The position numbers were made by a program, and so were the translations under genes. The notes below the pieces were generated by a model, which searched no databases, was not told the DNA's origin, and saw only the letters and a program-made list of their open reading frames with translations. Of a stretch of 64,000 nucleotides of DNA, positions 63,104 through 64,000 are shown piece by piece; position 1 is the stretch's first letter; the number at the start of each line of letters is the position of its first letter. The DNA is taken from NCBI GenBank assembly GCA_934216615.1, contig CAKQCB010000004.1, forward strand, positions 62,001 to 126,000, read 5' to 3'. Source of the stretch: an uncultured Anaerolineae bacterium (GTDB taxonomy: Bacteria; Chloroflexota; Anaerolineae; Aggregatilineales; Phototrophicaceae).

Positions 63104-64000
63104 ATGCCCTCACAGAAACAGTCATTTAACGTTATTTTCATCACGACAAAAGAAATATTAAATTTATACCAAACTGTTTTGATCGACATTGCCGCCCCCT
63201 TACAGATGAATCCGCAGTTTGTGGATTATAAACTCTCGAGCGCAGAGGCATTGATAAACCACACCTTTCAAGCGGTGGATGAGGCGCACGTGATGGTGTT
63301 GATCCTTGGCGGGGGTGAAGATGAAATTCCCCAAGACGACAACCTCAACCCGCAACAGCATTCCTTATTAGAACTTGCCTATCGACGCATGGTACAGTTG
63401 CAGAAACCGATCTATGCCTTTCGCCCACGCATGGCGGACTTTCAGCCTGAAACGTCGGTACAAAAGTTGTATCAACACTTGATCGAAGCGAAGCATCAGA
63501 TCATCAGTGTGAAGACGGTGTCGGAATTAGAGACAGAAATCGCCCAACAGCTCGCCACATTTAGGGATAAACAAACGCCATCCCCTTTACCGCGCCCTCC
63601 ACAAATTTACAGTCACCCCCCGTATGCGCTGACCAAAGACTTCATCGGGCGCGAAGCTGAACTGCAACTGCTCGACCAATGGGCAGAATCTAACGATCAG
63701 TTTTTTGTCTTGGAAGCGTTGGGCGGTCAAGGCAAAAGTGCGCTGGCGTGGGAATGGGTGACCCACCGCCGTCAGCAAGATTTTGATGGCATCGTCTGGT
63801 GGAGTTTTTACGAGCGGGGCGCGACGGTAGACACGCTCATCATCCATACGCTGGCTTATTTAACAGGTCAACATCCCAACGTGGTGAAACGGCTCGACCT
63901 GAAAACCCGCACCGAAACCTTGCTTGAAGAACTGCGCCAGAAAAAAGTTCTGCTGGTGTTAGATGGTTTTGAACGTGCCTTAATCGCTTATGCAGGGTTG
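63104..64000 (+). CDS. STAND NTPase with N-terminal DUF4062/TIR-like domain (partial)
   Basis: 299 residues are visible, starting ATG 63104 and still open at the window edge. Residues 1-~115 form an alpha/beta domain beginning FNVIFITTKEILNLYQTV, in the pattern of DUF4062/TIR-like modules (first strand, EVDEAHVMVLILGGGEDE-type middle, QKPIYAFRPR). After a Pro-rich linker comes KDFIGREAELQLLDQW (residues 178-193), the entry to a STAND/NB-ARC ATPase. Walker A is in LGGQGKSALAWEW (from about 206), and the Walker B-like KKVLLVLDGFERAL near 280. The C-terminal sensor region is beyond the window. Such proteins act as signalling switches or phage-defence receptors; the role here is inferred. Confidence 0.72.
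   Translation, partial: MPSQKQSFNVIFITTKEILNLYQTVLIDIAAPLQMNPQFVDYKLSSAEALINHTFQAVDEAHVMVLILGGGEDEIPQDDNLNPQQHSLLELAYRRMVQLQKPIYAFRPRMADFQPETSVQKLYQHLIEAKHQIISVKTVSELETEIAQQLATFRDKQTPSPLPRPPQIYSHPPYALTKDFIGREAELQLLDQWAESNDQFFVLEALGGQGKSALAWEWVTHRRQQDFDGIVWWSFYERGATVDTLIIHTLAYLTGQHPNVVKRLDLKTRTETLLEELRQKKVLLVLDGFERALIAYAGL

Overview
The window looks like chromosomal DNA of a Chloroflexota bacterium, probably of the Anaerolineae or a related class. This is inferred from several signs. Secreted proteins carry Thr/Pro-rich PTxT linkers. LTD/LysM surface proteins are present. A ribosomal block contains tRNA-Thr, tRNA-Tyr, tRNA-Thr, rpmG, tRNA-Trp, secE, nusG, rplK and rplA. There is a complete mnhABCDEFG (Mrp) operon, and no tRNA gene encodes its CCA end. 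No rRNA gene or CRISPR array is seen, so the placement rests on gene content alone.

Region 1 (1-8648) reads as the right part of an integrated mobile element. On the minus strand are two exported proteins, the start of a third gene and a NarL-type regulator. Next comes a 1,009 bp segment (2812-3820) with TGTG...CACA termini and arrays of ~22 bp repeats, three at the left end and four at the right, an architecture like Tn7-family transposon ends. It encloses only a frameshifted response-regulator gene. On the plus strand follow a ribbon-helix-helix protein, a DUF3987-type helicase-like protein, a CHC2/Toprim primase, a small protein and a large serine recombinase. The recombinase reading frame runs into the 3' end of a tRNA(CAT) gene and across the tRNA operon's terminator, so its C-terminus is probably encoded by host DNA.

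Region 2 (8.6-41.3 kb) is ordinary chromosome. It holds three tRNAs, a NYN protein, two membrane glycosyltransferase-like proteins, aminotransferases and GDP-fucose synthase. It also holds a metallo-beta-lactamase/rhodanese protein, DUF and HEAT membrane proteins, an M24-fold protein that has probably lost its metal ligands, an S9 peptidase, a Moco-sulfurase-like protein and a Notum/pectinacetylesterase-like protein. The rest includes lspA, an ECF sigma/zinc anti-sigma/trxB redox module, glnA, a DEAD-box helicase, an ITP pyrophosphatase and deoC. Long intergenic gaps carry a dispersed palindromic repeat family, tandem with a 265 bp period at 40.5-41.3 kb.

Region 3 (41.3-64 kb) starts with the seven-gene Mrp antiporter operon. 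It continues with a YgjP-like metallopeptidase, an IolE-like isomerase and an MBL hydrolase/TetR pair with a clear promoter and operator. The tRNA/L33/SecE/NusG/L11/L1 block and gmd follow. A membrane Ser/Thr kinase overlaps a thymidylate kinase gene, and a GNAT gene overlaps an R3H/AAA ATPase gene. A ferredoxin-NADP reductase comes next, and the window ends inside a STAND NTPase with an N-terminal DUF4062/TIR-like domain, a candidate signalling or defence receptor.
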